From the NCBI RefSeq assembly GCF_000002235.5, contig NW_022145606.1:23870095-23934094 (forward strand): a DNA stretch of 64,000 bases, written 5' to 3'. This DNA comes from Strongylocentrotus purpuratus (lineage: Eukaryota > Echinodermata > Echinoidea > Camarodonta > Strongylocentrotidae). Shown one piece after another: positions 12,801 to 25,000 of the stretch; position 1 is the stretch's first letter, and each line of letters starts with the position of its first letter. Both the position numbers and the translations under genes were made by a program. The notes beneath the pieces were generated by a model, which was given only the letters and a program-made list of their open reading frames with translations, ran no database searches and was not told where the DNA came from.

Positions 12801-13191
12801 GGTGACACTGACTGACAGGCACTCATATTAAATGTTTTCAGTAACTTAAATCAACTCATAATTTGTTATTGGTAACAAGTTACGTGAAACATGGACCAGG
12901 CATCAGACATTGAATTGTGAATATCAGAAGACTCTTTTAAAGTCAACCAGGAAATGAAACCCATCAAATTATCTAAATTTAAAAAAATATGTATAAATAA
13001 TAACAGTTAAGGGGAAACAGATTTGTCAAGGCAGACAAAAACCATATATTTTTTAAATGACCATATTGAAGTTTAATGTTATTGTCTGGCTTGTAAAAAG
13101 CTACCATTTAAATCAACATAAATTGATGGTACATTATTATGGCGGGACAGTTGCAGTAGCCTACTTTTTACAAAACGGTTGTTCTTGACAA
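9651..13191. other. Intergenic DNA without a recognised gene
   Basis: AT-rich. It has a (CT)n tract at about 9,831-9,863, G-runs near 10,631 and 12,450, and a pyrimidine-rich stretch at 12,030-12,170. Open frames here are short, lack splice context and resemble no family I recognise. Confidence 0.6.
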
Positions 13192-13250
13192 TAGGGACTT
13201 TTAGATTTGCACGTCACACATATCAGTCCACACAAATCTAAAAGTCCCTA
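13192..13250. repeat. 59-nt hairpin with perfect 18-bp arms
   Basis: TAGGGACTTTTAGATTTG and its exact reverse complement flank a 23-nt loop. The size is compatible with a tiny MITE or a small-RNA hairpin; the sequence alone cannot separate these. Confidence 0.75.
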
Positions 13251-13278
13251 ATAACGAAACCTTACCCGACATGGGAAT

Positions 13279-13390
13279 TAGTAATGTATTGTAGCTCATT
13301 CATTAATAACAGGTTAATGGAATAACTCGTCACAGGTCCCAAGGAAAGAAACATTCATCAATTTGAATATGTTGGTAAACACGTCTTTTG
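13279..13390 (+). repeat. Dispersed repeat 'GGAAAGAAACAT', copy 1
   Basis: Shares a TTAATAACAGGTTAATGGAA block, a CCAAGGAAAGAAACAT block and the following AATTTGAATAT with 42,015-42,170 and, inverted, with 48,620-48,745. Family unknown. Confidence 0.65.
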
Positions 13391-13513
13391 CAGGACCCTA
13401 AACTATGCAATTATATTTAACTTTCATGTGCTATAATTATCTGTGAAGCAAGGTCATGTATTAAAGAATTCTTTTCTTTACAACACTAATCCCCTATCTG
13501 ACCTCCTCCATTT

Positions 13514-13802
13514 GTTTAGGTTTCGAAGGTAGCGGGATTCACTGTGCGTTTAATAGCCCTGATTCTTTTGTTTGCTTTGTATGTGCCCATGAACACATTA
13601 GGCTGGCACATGAAGAGAAATGTGGGATTATACTAGTCTCTAGCTTCAGACCTTCTTTTGTTCAGGTTTTGAAGGTAGCTGGCTTCACTGTGCGTTAGCC
13701 CTGGGTCTGTTGTTTGCTTTGTGTGTGCTCATGAACACAATATCCAGACACATGAATAGGACAGTGTGATTATACTAGTCTCCAGTTTCAGACCTTGTAT
13801 AG
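13514..13802. repeat. Two-copy tandem duplication, 146-bp period
   Basis: A unit from GTTTAGGTTTCGAAGGTAGC to CTTCAGACCTTCTTT is repeated from 13,660 (GTTCAGGTTTTGAAGGTAGC to TTTCAGACCTTG). The copies differ by substitutions and short indels. Confidence 0.8.
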
Positions 13803-14138
13803 AAGTCAGGATTTGGACCTTGTAACATAAAGTCAAGTTAGCAAATAAGCCATTCTCGTAATGTAAACAAATTATACTCTTCGTGAAGTGCCTTGGTACG
13901 AATGATTCCATGAATAATTGTATTTCAATAGTAACAATGCAAATATAATTTATTATAAGATGATGACGTGGATCCTAATCAAATGATTGGTTGAAAGCGT
14001 ACACGTGACCAGGCATTTATTTTGCCTAGCGCGCAAACGCGCGCAATTTGGGTAATGACCGGTCATTATCAAAATCATGTTAGAAAACATCATTTAAAAA
14101 TAAAATCTTATAAAACAAATAATACATATCATTTTGTT
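13803..14138. other. Intergenic DNA, nothing recognised
   Basis: AT-rich, with a short GCGCGCAAACGCGCGC palindrome near 14,030. No supported gene. Confidence 0.5.
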
Positions 14139-14247
14139 TGGGCATTAGTAAAATTACCCACACTTGGTACCTTCAAAACAGCCCTATCGCCTCGCGCGTG
14201 TTAGACTGTTGCAAAGGTACCTCGTGTGGGTAATTCATACTAATGCC
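14139..14247. repeat. Imperfect inverted repeat, about 42-bp arms
   Basis: The left arm begins GGGCATTAGTAAAATTACCC and the right arm ends GGGTAATTCATACTAATGCC plus C. The arms contain ACCCACAC, GGTACC and AACAG in matching order, with about a 20-nt GC-rich loop. It looks like a small MITE. Confidence 0.7.
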
Positions 14248-15148
14248 CTCACTGATGTGTATTATTTGTATATTATGTGATGTTTGTCCTACCTAGTAAC
14301 AAATACTGTAGTTTAATATGCATTCCGACCATTGAGATACAATTATTCGTAACAGGTGAATAATTTGTAACGAGGCACTTGACAAAGATTTGTGCATTAC
14401 ATGTGATTACATTACAAAAATAATATATTGATTTTTATTTTGCAAATAAGTTCATCATTATAGTGATCAAATGATTGCGTCATTGCATACAGGGCAATCT
14501 TTCAAAGCTTACATTAGGAATTTCTAAAGACATCATTAGGAAGATAGTGTACTTTGTATGCATGTCACACAGATGTTTGTTTTTATATAGAAAAGTAGAG
14601 GAACCAAAGGATAAAAAAACTTTAAGGCTGAAAAATTGTGAACCGTTCCTCCATATTATGAATGGTTGGCGGCTACGTGATTGTACGATCAACTGCCAAG
14701 TTTTGTGTTATGAGACCCTGAACTTTACACCAACAAAACAGAGTCTGAAATATGTTGGATGTAGACTAATACCTACGTAGGCCCTATGCTTCTTGACAAA
14801 CTTCTAGCAAACAAATAAAAGTGCCTCATATAGCCCATGTCCTGCTGTGTAAGCTAGGATAGGCGGAAACCAAGATGGGTTTTGTTGATAGTATTTAACG
14901 ACACATTATTTTCAATTTTTGTTCATGAATCGTCTAAATTCACAAAAATTAAATTATAACATGGTACAAAATCACAATGATGAACATTTGCAGTTTGTAT
15001 AAAGTAAGAGCTTCTCCCCCAAAAATTAACAGTTATTGAAAGTGTTGTAAATTATAGTAAGTGTCAAAAAAAGAAAAGGGTTTGAGTATGCAGACTAAGG
15101 TTATGCATGTGAATGGAAAACGTGTGTTTTAATGACAGAAGCCCATCT

Positions 15149-15290
15149 GGGCCCTGTCTCATAAAACTCCTTATCAATTAAAAGTTACAATAACTGTTGT
15201 AAGCTATTGAAATCGTGGCATTGGATCGGCTGATAGTAGATTTGCCATTTAGCACTTGTTATTGATAACATGTTTTTATGAAACAGGGCT
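15149..15290. mobile_element. Short TIR element 'GGGCCCTGTNTCATAAA', copy 1
   Basis: Starts GGGCCCTGTCTCATAAAAC and ends ATGAAACAGGGCT, imperfect inverted termini around an AT-rich centre of TTATCAATTA / TTGTTATTGATAAC type. Similar elements lie at 16,835-16,984 and 25,233-25,379. Confidence 0.75.
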
Positions 15291-15609
15291 CTGATATGCC
15301 TTGGGTGTGATCACATTGTGGAGTCCATTCCTACAGGACCAACAAACAAAAAAGTCTGCAGAGACCATTTTGAGAGTTCCAGGGGCGAATAAGTCAAAAC
15401 CCAGCGTGTCCTTTGAGCATCCTTTGAGTCACTTACACTTTACACATGGTGCACCATTTCAAGTCACTGCACCTTTCTTGAATTTCTCACTGTAGGTTCC
15501 TCGAAGCTCTGTGCCATGCTGCCTGTAACAGATGCAGAGAACTTCATTCTGAAGCTTTTCCAAATTGTCTTGTTTTTCAAGACATAAATTCATGCGCTTG
15601 CTTGTCAAA

Positions 15610-16098
15610 CTATCACTCTCAACTAGCTGTGCATCGTCTCGTTGCGTAGCACAGCAAAGGAAACCCGACACTTCCTTGAAAAGCTTTCTGATATTACAGT
15701 ACATGGATTGACCTATAGATATAACCATTGACTGTTGTCTGTCAACTAGTTATGCACCGTCTCATCGCGTTGCGCCCTTCCAGGACTTTCTTGATGCTGG
15801 TTTCTCAAAGCTCTGCTTCCTGGCTCTAGTGAAGTATACCTGAAACTTCTTTGAAAAGCTCTATGAATTTTTTTCTGAATTGACCTATGCAAGTATTGTC
15901 CGTCACAACTTCGTCTCTCAACTAGCTATGCATCGTTTCACTGCGTTGCGCCCTTTCTTGCTCTGGATGTCTCATAGCTCTTCTTCCTGGAGCCAGTAAT
16001 AGACACCTGAAACTTTCTTGAAAAGCTTCCGACATGAGGAATTGTCCTATGTTAGCATTGTCTGTCACAACTTTGTCTCTAACCTAGCTATGATCATC
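15610..16098. repeat. Decayed tandem copies of the last MFAP1 exon end
   Basis: Three units (about 15,615, 15,740 and 15,915 onward) resemble the coding 3' end of MFAP1 exon 10. Each has an ACTAGCTATGCATCGTCTC-like stretch, a GCGTTGCGCCCTT-like stretch, TTTCTTGATGCTGG-like and TCTCAAAGCTCTGCTTCCTG-like blocks and a TGAAACTTTCTTGAAAAGCT block. The CGCCC landmark lies at 15,773, 15,949 and 16,110, giving periods of 176 and 161. The copies lie just 3' of the stop codon on the gene's strand, so they may be part of its 3' UTR. Confidence 0.75.
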
Positions 16099-19000
16099 TC
16101 ATTGGGCGTCGCCCTTCCGTGACTTTCTTCCTGAGGGCTTCTCAAAGCTCTGCTTCAAGCCCCCGGCGCCGGAGGACTGAAACTTCCTGGAGAGGGCTGT
16201 CTCGTTGGCCCAAGGTGATTCCATGGTCGTGGTGTCCTGGTCAACGAGATGAGTGTACTTGGTCCGACCGGAACGTCCAAAGTTCTTGACCTGAAGAGAG
16301 AAAGAGCAACATACATATGTATAATTACAACTACGTTTTTTCCATTTGTACAAATGATGTTGGTGTTTGGATGAAACAAGCACGAAAAGACCCAAGTAGC
16401 CCTGTATTTTGGAAAGCGGCCACGATTATTTTCATACCCAGAACTTGCAACTCATGAACAGGGATGCCAGTTAGAATTGATCAGAGGGCCTGAAAATCAT
16501 CTCCTAGAATGGGCTATTTGGTACACAAAAAATCCTAAACTATGGCCTGAAAATAAATTGCCAGGGCCTGAACTACTGGCATCCCTGCTTAAATGTAAGC
16601 AGGGATGCCAGATTTCAGTCAAAAGCCCGATTTCAGGCCCTGGCGATTTATTTTCAGGCCATAGTTTTAGGCTTTTTTGTGTACAAAATAGCCCTTTCTT
16701 GTAGAGCCACAAACTAACGTTCAACTAGAAGGTCTATACTAGATTCTCTATGATCTGTACTGGTGAGCCCCTGTTCATATTTTGAAGTTCTGGGGGAAGA
16801 GAAAAATTTGGGGGGTACTTTCAACAATCAATGAGGGGCCAGTTTCATAAAACCGGTTATCTATAACAACTGCAAAATTTCTATGACAAATTTCCTCTCA
16901 GCCAATCAGATGCCATGATTTCAGTAGCTTATAACAGTTATTGTAAACTTGTTATTGATATCAAGTTTCATGAAGCAGGGCCCTGGCTTTACTTCATCAA
17001 AGATATGAGGGCTACGGTTGCAATTAGGGTTCAGGGGGGTGTTTCACAAAGATATTATGTTGAACTTATCTCTAAGTTGGACTTAACAATTATGGAAAAC
17101 CGTAAGCATCATTGAAAATATTTTGTAAAAGTTATTTCAAAAGGCATAAAATGTTGATTAAAATCATTCATATTTTCTATTATCAAGGAGATTTCATGTT
17201 CTTGATGTGGTATTAATGAAAAGTCTAAAATACTTCAATTTTTGCTTTTGGAAATATTTAAAATTAAGGCTACAAATGGCTCTCCATTGTTTTTTAAGTC
17301 CAACTTAGAGTTAGGTTTGACTTAGGATCTTTATGAAACACCCCCAGGTTAGGTAATGTATGCTTGTTCCTGGGTTGAGTGTGGGAATTATTTAAACTCT
17401 TGAAAGATTGTCATTGATTTATTACTTCAAGAGAAATTGCAAATAAAACTCCGTTACCTGCATGACTTTAGGCAAGACTGTCTTATCAAAGTGATCTTCA
17501 AGCGTGGCTCCAGAAACGTCTCTCTTCAGTACCTCCTTCTCATCATCCTGCATTGAAACGTAGAACAAAGCGTGGTTCAATAGATGAAATGCGTTCAGAA
17601 TGAATGCGAGATGGATGCTACCACCCTTCAATTTACCCATTATAGGAAGGAAAATGAAATGTGTTTACACTAAACATGATGCTAGTGCCCTATATCTTCT
17701 TGTCATCGTGAGAAACGTATAACAAAATGTAATAACTCAACCAAAATATGCATATTGAACATGGTATGAAATTAACTAAACTATTCATCAACCAATATTG
17801 AGTTGCAATAAAAGAGACAAATTTTCTTTCATGAATCAAGATTGGATATAAGGTATTACAAATTTGACGATTCACACTAACTATGGCTATGACATACTAC
17901 AATTATTTATATTAGGCCAAAAAAAAAAAAAAAAAAACATGTTTAGCGTCCTGTTTTTTTTTTAAATAGGAAGGAGGCCCTTTTTTTTGCTTTCAAAATG
18001 GCCGCTCGAAATGGCCGCTCGGTCCATTTTCCCTGACAGTCTGGATATTTTTCAAGATAGCCGCCGACAATTAATTTTTTTTTTTTTTTTAAAATCAGAA
18101 ATAGATCCATTTTAGCAGTGTTTTTTTTCTTTAAAAAAAAAATTCAAAAAAAAATAGGAGGCGGCCCCCAAAAAGGAAGCGGGCAGGGACGCTAAACATG
18201 TTTATTTGTTTTAATGGCCTTATACCATGATTTAGATTGAGCAAGGGATACAACAGATAATTATTTAGTTAATTAATCCACTCATATATTATGTGATCCA
18301 TAATCTCTTCTTCCTCTAGAATGTCACACTTCTACCTTTCTATCGTTGTTTCTTTTTCCCTCCTTTCTCTCTCACTCTCTCTCTGTTTTTCTCCTTCAGC
18401 TTATTGTAAGACTATGATACATGTATAGATTTGCACGACAATTTGATTATTGTCATTTACTTTTGTAAAATCAACGTAATTCAGCCCTTGGCCTGGCATA
18501 GGGAATTTTTTAAATAAATACCAATACCAATTAAAAGTAAATAAATATATATATATATAAACAAGAGACCTTTAGAACTTACCAAATAGAAAGCACCACG
18601 ATGGTAGTACTTCTGTAAGAACTTGTATCGTCCCTTGTTCTGTTTGTTGGTAATCTGTTTGGGATTCTGTCTCAGTTCTTCTCTTCTCTCCTCCTCCGTC
18701 ATGTTCCTCAGCCTCTCCGTTTCCTGCCGCTCCTTCTCGATCCTAGATCACAAAGGAGGAATGAATCACAAGTGATTAGTTAATATTATATTCCACATAC
18801 AAAGAATATTGCGCTAAGATTGGTCAAAAGTAAATCATGTGATGAAAGATAGTTCGCCCATCATTCATGGGAGAAGAAAAGTTTGTTGCACTGTGCAGAT
18901 AGTAGTACTATCTGCACAGTGCAACACACTTTCTTGTATACGTACGTACGTATTAATGCATGCACTGTATGTATTGTACACCGTTTGCTAGCTGTTAATT

Positions 19001-22000
19001 GATGATTTGTTGCTCTTAAATTACGGAAGAAGTGAGATGTTCCCGGTGTGGAATAAAAAGCAAATAATCACCTGTAGGTTTTAAGCGAGGGCAAACTATC
19101 ACTTCCTCGGCGATCTGAATGTATACGCTATCTTTCCTCAGTTTCGCTTCGGAAAGATAGCTACATCCAGATCGCCTCGGAAGTGATAGTTTGTCCCATC
19201 ACTATCACCAACGTTAATTATTTGCTTAATAATAGGTCCATTTATAAAACACAGCGAGTATGTGAATATACTCTACTGCGTTTACAACAAAATGAAAAAT
19301 TAATACCCCAGCCATAGCTGAGCAGCTATAATAAGGCATTCAAGGAATTTCTTCCTACTTGGAACCCATTTACTTTACCTGGGTGGAGGGTGGCAAAATA
19401 AGGCAAAATAAATGTAGATTAATGTCTTGCCAAAGGACATTAATGCTGCGGCGGGCCTCAAAATGTGAACCGTGTGTTTAACAGATGACCAAGGTAAAGT
19501 GTACCAATCATCAAAAAAAAAATTGTCTATAATAAGAATGAATAAAATCAAGCAAAAAATAGTTTACCTGACAAAACAGACAAACTGCCTATAAAGACTG
19601 CTCCAGGGAAATGTAAACAGGTGTCTTTACAGACAGGTTATACGAGACAATCATCTTGAAAACTTATTAATTATGACAAGAGTACATTTACATATACATA
19701 TTATGTAATGTATGTATAATACATAAATTCATAGACAGGTTTGACTGTAACTATTTTTGATCATGTCCTGACTGTTTCCAAGCTACAAAACATTACTCAC
19801 TGTTCACGTTCGTCCCTGTCGCGCTTGATCCTGCGCAGTTCCCGAACTTTCCACGCCTCGTACTCTACTTCATCGTTCTCATCATCTGTGTTCACGGTCA
19901 GGAGGTTAGGCTCATTTGTTCCGACATCTTCTTCCGGTTCCTGGACCTTGTTCGCATCATTCTCTACCATCTAAACAAAGATAGATTTTTAATGAATTTT
20001 TTAAAAAAACAATTAGAAAGAAGAAGAAGAAGATGATGAATCTTGTTCGCATCATTCTCTACCATCTGAAGAAAGAAAAAAAATCATGAAAAATAAAGAA
20101 TTATTTGCGGAATTACGAACAAAAGAGTAAGAATGAAGGAGGATGTGGAAAAAGAGCAAGAGAAGAAGGAGAAGGAGATGACGAAGAGGAATGAGAAGAG
20201 GAAGAGTAGAGAAAGGAGGAGAGAAAGGAGCTTAGGCTCATCAGATCAGACTTGCTGAGTCTGCCTTGCATCCATCTGTACCATCTAAACAAAAATACAT
20301 TTTTTATGAAAAATTATTTGAACAAATATTTGAAAATAAGGGAAGAACAAAACAAAAGAAGAAGATGATGCAAAAGAGGGGGAGGAGGAGGAGGAATAGG
20401 AGAAGGAGAACAATTTAGAACCTTTAAAGTTATGAAATAGAAAGCATACATAAACATCCAGGATAATGTTTTTAAAAAAGTTGTTTAAGATAAACCTGTG
20501 GAAATGGAGGGATCCACTGAAATGCAGAGCTTGTAAGATGTTCCATACATTGATTGGAAGACTTACTCTTATTGTTTCTCTTTTCCTGGCCTCTGCCTTG
20601 AGCTTAGCTTCTTCTTCTAGCTCCTGTTCTTTCATTGCAGCTATCTCCTTTTCTTGAATGGTGACGCGATCTTTCCTAAAAACATCAAACAGTCAATGAC
20701 ATTATGTGGTAATGAATGAAAAAAATTGGTTCCTTTCCTTAAATTTAATGATTTTCCTAAAAACATTCAAACAAAATTTTGTTCTTTCATGGCAGCTCTC
20801 TCCTTTTCTTGAATGGTGACGCGATCTTTCCTGAAAACATCAAACAATCAATGACAATCAATTTGATTATTACAAATAAAACAGGATGGGTTCCTTTCCA
20901 TAAATACAATGATTTGTCTGAAAACATTATATGAAAGAGCATTAAAAAGGGTAATTCCATTTCATTTCATTCACGATTTGTTAGAAACAAAATTTCATGT
21001 TTCGCCACCAAAGTATCAGGTAACGTATATTTTCCCACAATCCAACCAACATACACACAGGTCAAAGGTTACAGCAAGAAATTGTGTAGTTTTCTTTAAA
21101 GGGATCGAATAACTTTGTCTCAGATTCTGAAACAAAATCGTGATTTAGCTCATGCTGCAATGATATTTTTTAGGGCTTCAATATTACACCATATCACAGA
21201 CACTGATACCATGTAGGGTCATGCATCTCAGACTTAACATTGTTAAACGATGCCTTCAAAAGAAAATTTAGTAATTTATAAATCCCTCCCAACTGTATGT
21301 CTACCGAGAGTACTTACTTGGCGACAAAGACTGGTTTTAATCTTGGCCCATCTTCTTCTTCCGAGTCGGTATACTCCTCGTATTCTGACGATTCCTCTTC
21401 ATCCGAATCGACCTTTTCCTTCTTGTTGTCGTCCTCGATTCCCATGACCTAAAATAGGTCAAAGGTCGTGGGTTAATAATCTGGTTGCTTTCTTCTTCAA
21501 TAATAGTGGGAACTTTGTCTCACAAAGCCATCATAGGCTTTTAAAAAAAGTTCTCCTTTTTCAATTTAAAGAAATTGTAAAGAGTGAAACATTTTTAATA
21601 CATTGCCGATGATATTAATTACTTTTTTTTTTCCATTGATTTGTTGTATTGCATAAACGTTTATTTGCTTTGATTGTATTTATATGAAAATGAAATGAAT
21701 AAACAATTGATTATAAATACTAGCTCTCTTTGAAATAAATCAAGCAATTAATAAGTCCTTTCTCCACTGCATGCATAGAATGTTTACAAATGCTTTTCAT
21801 TTATAGGAATAACATGCAAAAGGTTATGGATTTTAATTTTCTGGATTGCATATCGCATATCTACAATGTTATTGACTCCTGTGTAAGGATGTGTTAAATC
21901 TGATGGACTTCCTCTTCCTTTGTGGTTGAAATAAAAAATAAACAAGTTGTTTCAGTGAATAGATTCGGACTCTGGATGAACACAGCTTCCTGTGACATAA

Positions 22001-25000
22001 CTCTCTTTACTCTACTAGCTATGGTCCCATGTACACAAATGGACATTCAATCAATAATTTAACTTCTACATTTTCTTGCACTCTTCACCTAGCTATATGT
22101 GGGAACTATTTTCATGCTCCATGAATTGGACCTCTCAATGAGCACAGCTTCTGCTGATGCAACTATGTATTCTACCAGCTATGGTCCCTCTTCACTCAAC
22201 TATTCATAATCCTATGAACACAAATGGATACTGAATTAACAAATTCACTTGTACCTCTATATCCTCTTGCACTCTTGGAAAAGGAAATTATTTGTGTGCA
22301 CCATGAAATTGACCTATGAATGAGCACAGCTTCCGTTGATGCAACTATCTCTATTCCACTAGCTATGGTCGCTCTCTACTCAAGTAACTATAATCCCCAT
22401 GTACACAAATAGATATTGAATCAATAAATTCACTTGTACCTCTATATCCTCTTGCACTCTCTGCCTAGCTCTAGCCCGCATCGCAGCTCTCCTACGCTCT
22501 ATCTCCTCCTCATCGAGTTCCTCCTCGTCAGACGAGCTCTCCTCAACCTCCATCCGATAGGTCTTGCTCGGTGCCTGATCTCGACGGTCGACCTCGCGGA
22601 AACTCCTTGAATACCCCTCATCCTCCTTTTCCTCAGCGGCTTCTTCTTCTTCGGAGCTCTCCTCCCGATGTCGATCGCGTACCCTGCTCCCGAAGTCTCG
22701 GCTGCGATGGGCGAGGTAGTCCTCCTCCTCATGGTCTTCCTCATCATCGTCGCCTTCGTCCAGGATCTCGGGACCATGGATGTGCCTGTGACGTGCGATC
22801 CTAAGGAGGCAAAATCACAAAAACTTTTGAAAATCAGAAGTTGTTGACCTAAAATAATAACAATATTGGGTTCTTGTATAGCGCGCTTTATAATACAACT
22901 CTACGTTCATTCAGCTTTCCATTGATATGGAGATGTATTTCTAACATAAGGCCTCTGCACTAGCTGGCCAGGAGGGATTATACCTCCCTGCATGGTCACT
23001 GACAGGTGGTTATCTCATCAAATCAGCTCTCAATTAAGTGAAGAAAAAGGGGATCATGGGGGACCAACATGCACCGATTAAGCATTGTTTGCTATATAGA
23101 GGGCGCAAGTAGCTATAAGTAGTGCAGTGGGGCTTTAAAGCTTTTGAAAATTGGAAGTTGTTGACCTAAAAACTAGCTATGGATTTGATGGCACAATGAC
23201 TTTGCATCAATTAAGAACGGCTCATCAAAAGTTAGGTTTTTAATTTGCTTGTGTGCAATACTGCAAGGGTAAACATTGGTTATTTCTTTATCATACAATT
23301 CTAAGTTCATTCAGCTTTCCATTGAAGTTGTATTTTTATTGGATAACGTCTTTAACAGACAATAATAATAATAATAAAAACGGTGCTTATAAAGCGCTTA
23401 CCACAGAAGTCTCAAAGCACTATAACAAACAAAATACAATGATAAACAATTACATATCAAACAAAACAAAAAGAAAATGCTAATAAACATACAAATTACA
23501 ATTCATATGAAATACACATCAATGTGAACAGAGTAAGTTAGACAGGTTTGTCTAGCATGTATACAGGTCCATGGTACGAACCTCTCTGCTTCTTCGTCAT
23601 CGCTATCATCCTCATGCCTGACGCGAAGCCTCCTGATCCTGGCGTCTTCTGCGTCCAGCCTGGATGTTGGGTAGTGCTGCTTGCGTCGGCCGACAAACGG
23701 CCCTTCAGCCTCCTCATCCTCATCACTGCTGAACTGGGGTGCAAAGTCAGGTCTGAAAGGGTAGCATAAAAAAATACATTCAAATATAGACATGGGATGT
23801 AATTAAAGCTGGGTTAACGATTGCAGGGCCTTCAGAAGGAACAGTATTAATACTGACGAGGATACCCTGGGTAAACCAGACATAATAATAATATTATTAT
23901 TATTATTGGAACAAACCACAGTTTATTACTGCTGAGCTAGGGCACTAAGGCCGGTCTGAAGAGGGAGCATACAAAATACAGTTTTCAAGTTTGAAAGTCT
24001 GACGGGGACATTCAAAATACACTTGGAACTGTAATTGGATCAGAGATGTGTCCTCACTGCTGCTGAACTGAGGTGCAAAGTGCAGTCTGGGGGGGGGGGG
24101 GGGGGGGGGGGGAATACAAAATACACATGAATTGAAATTTGAACCGAGACATGTCATCACAGCTGAACCAAGGTGAAATGGCTGACCTACCAAAGAGGGG
24201 CACTGATTACACATATAATAATAACAATAGTGGAGTCTTGTATAGCGCTTATGTCTGGCACATTGCCACTCCTGGCGCTCCATCATGATAATTGTTTTCA
24301 AATAATTCTCTCTGGTCTGGATCAAAGTATCATGACTTGTCATCGACATATAAAGTCACAGGACACTTTTACTAAAGAATGAAGAAGAAAATAAATTGTG
24401 ATGAATCTCACCTTTTACCAGGCACATATCTCTTGACTTTCACCTTCTGCATACTAATTTCACCTAATTATAATGAAATGAAGATCAATTTTAATTAACA
24501 TCCTGAAATCACTTTAAAGTAGATCATACATGTAGGTACAGACACAAACAATGCTTTATTTCCATTCACCCACTAAAGTAGAAATTAAGCACCATAAACC
24601 AACTTTTATAAAAAGGTTTCTTACTTTCATGTGTAGTCATATGAAAATTTCTTTATTTTCATATCAACTATTAAAATAAGGCACATCAATGTTAAAATAA
24701 AACCTAAAATTAGTGAGTAATTGGGTGAATTTCTGTTGCAGCAGGATATGCATTGTACATGGTTTTTAAAATAGACTATTCTGAAGAAAACAAGCATCAA
24801 AATCTTCATCTTGGCAAAACAGTTTAAAGCGATCACACTACTCTTCCTGTCGAATTGGTGTTGTTTTCATGGGACCTCTATTCATAAGGACCGCTATCCA
24901 TAACGCGTAACAAAATGAAAAGTGATCCTTTTTGAATAGCGGCCCTTATAAATAGCAAGCAAACCTTAGCAAATTTACTTCGCTATTCACCAGGACCACC

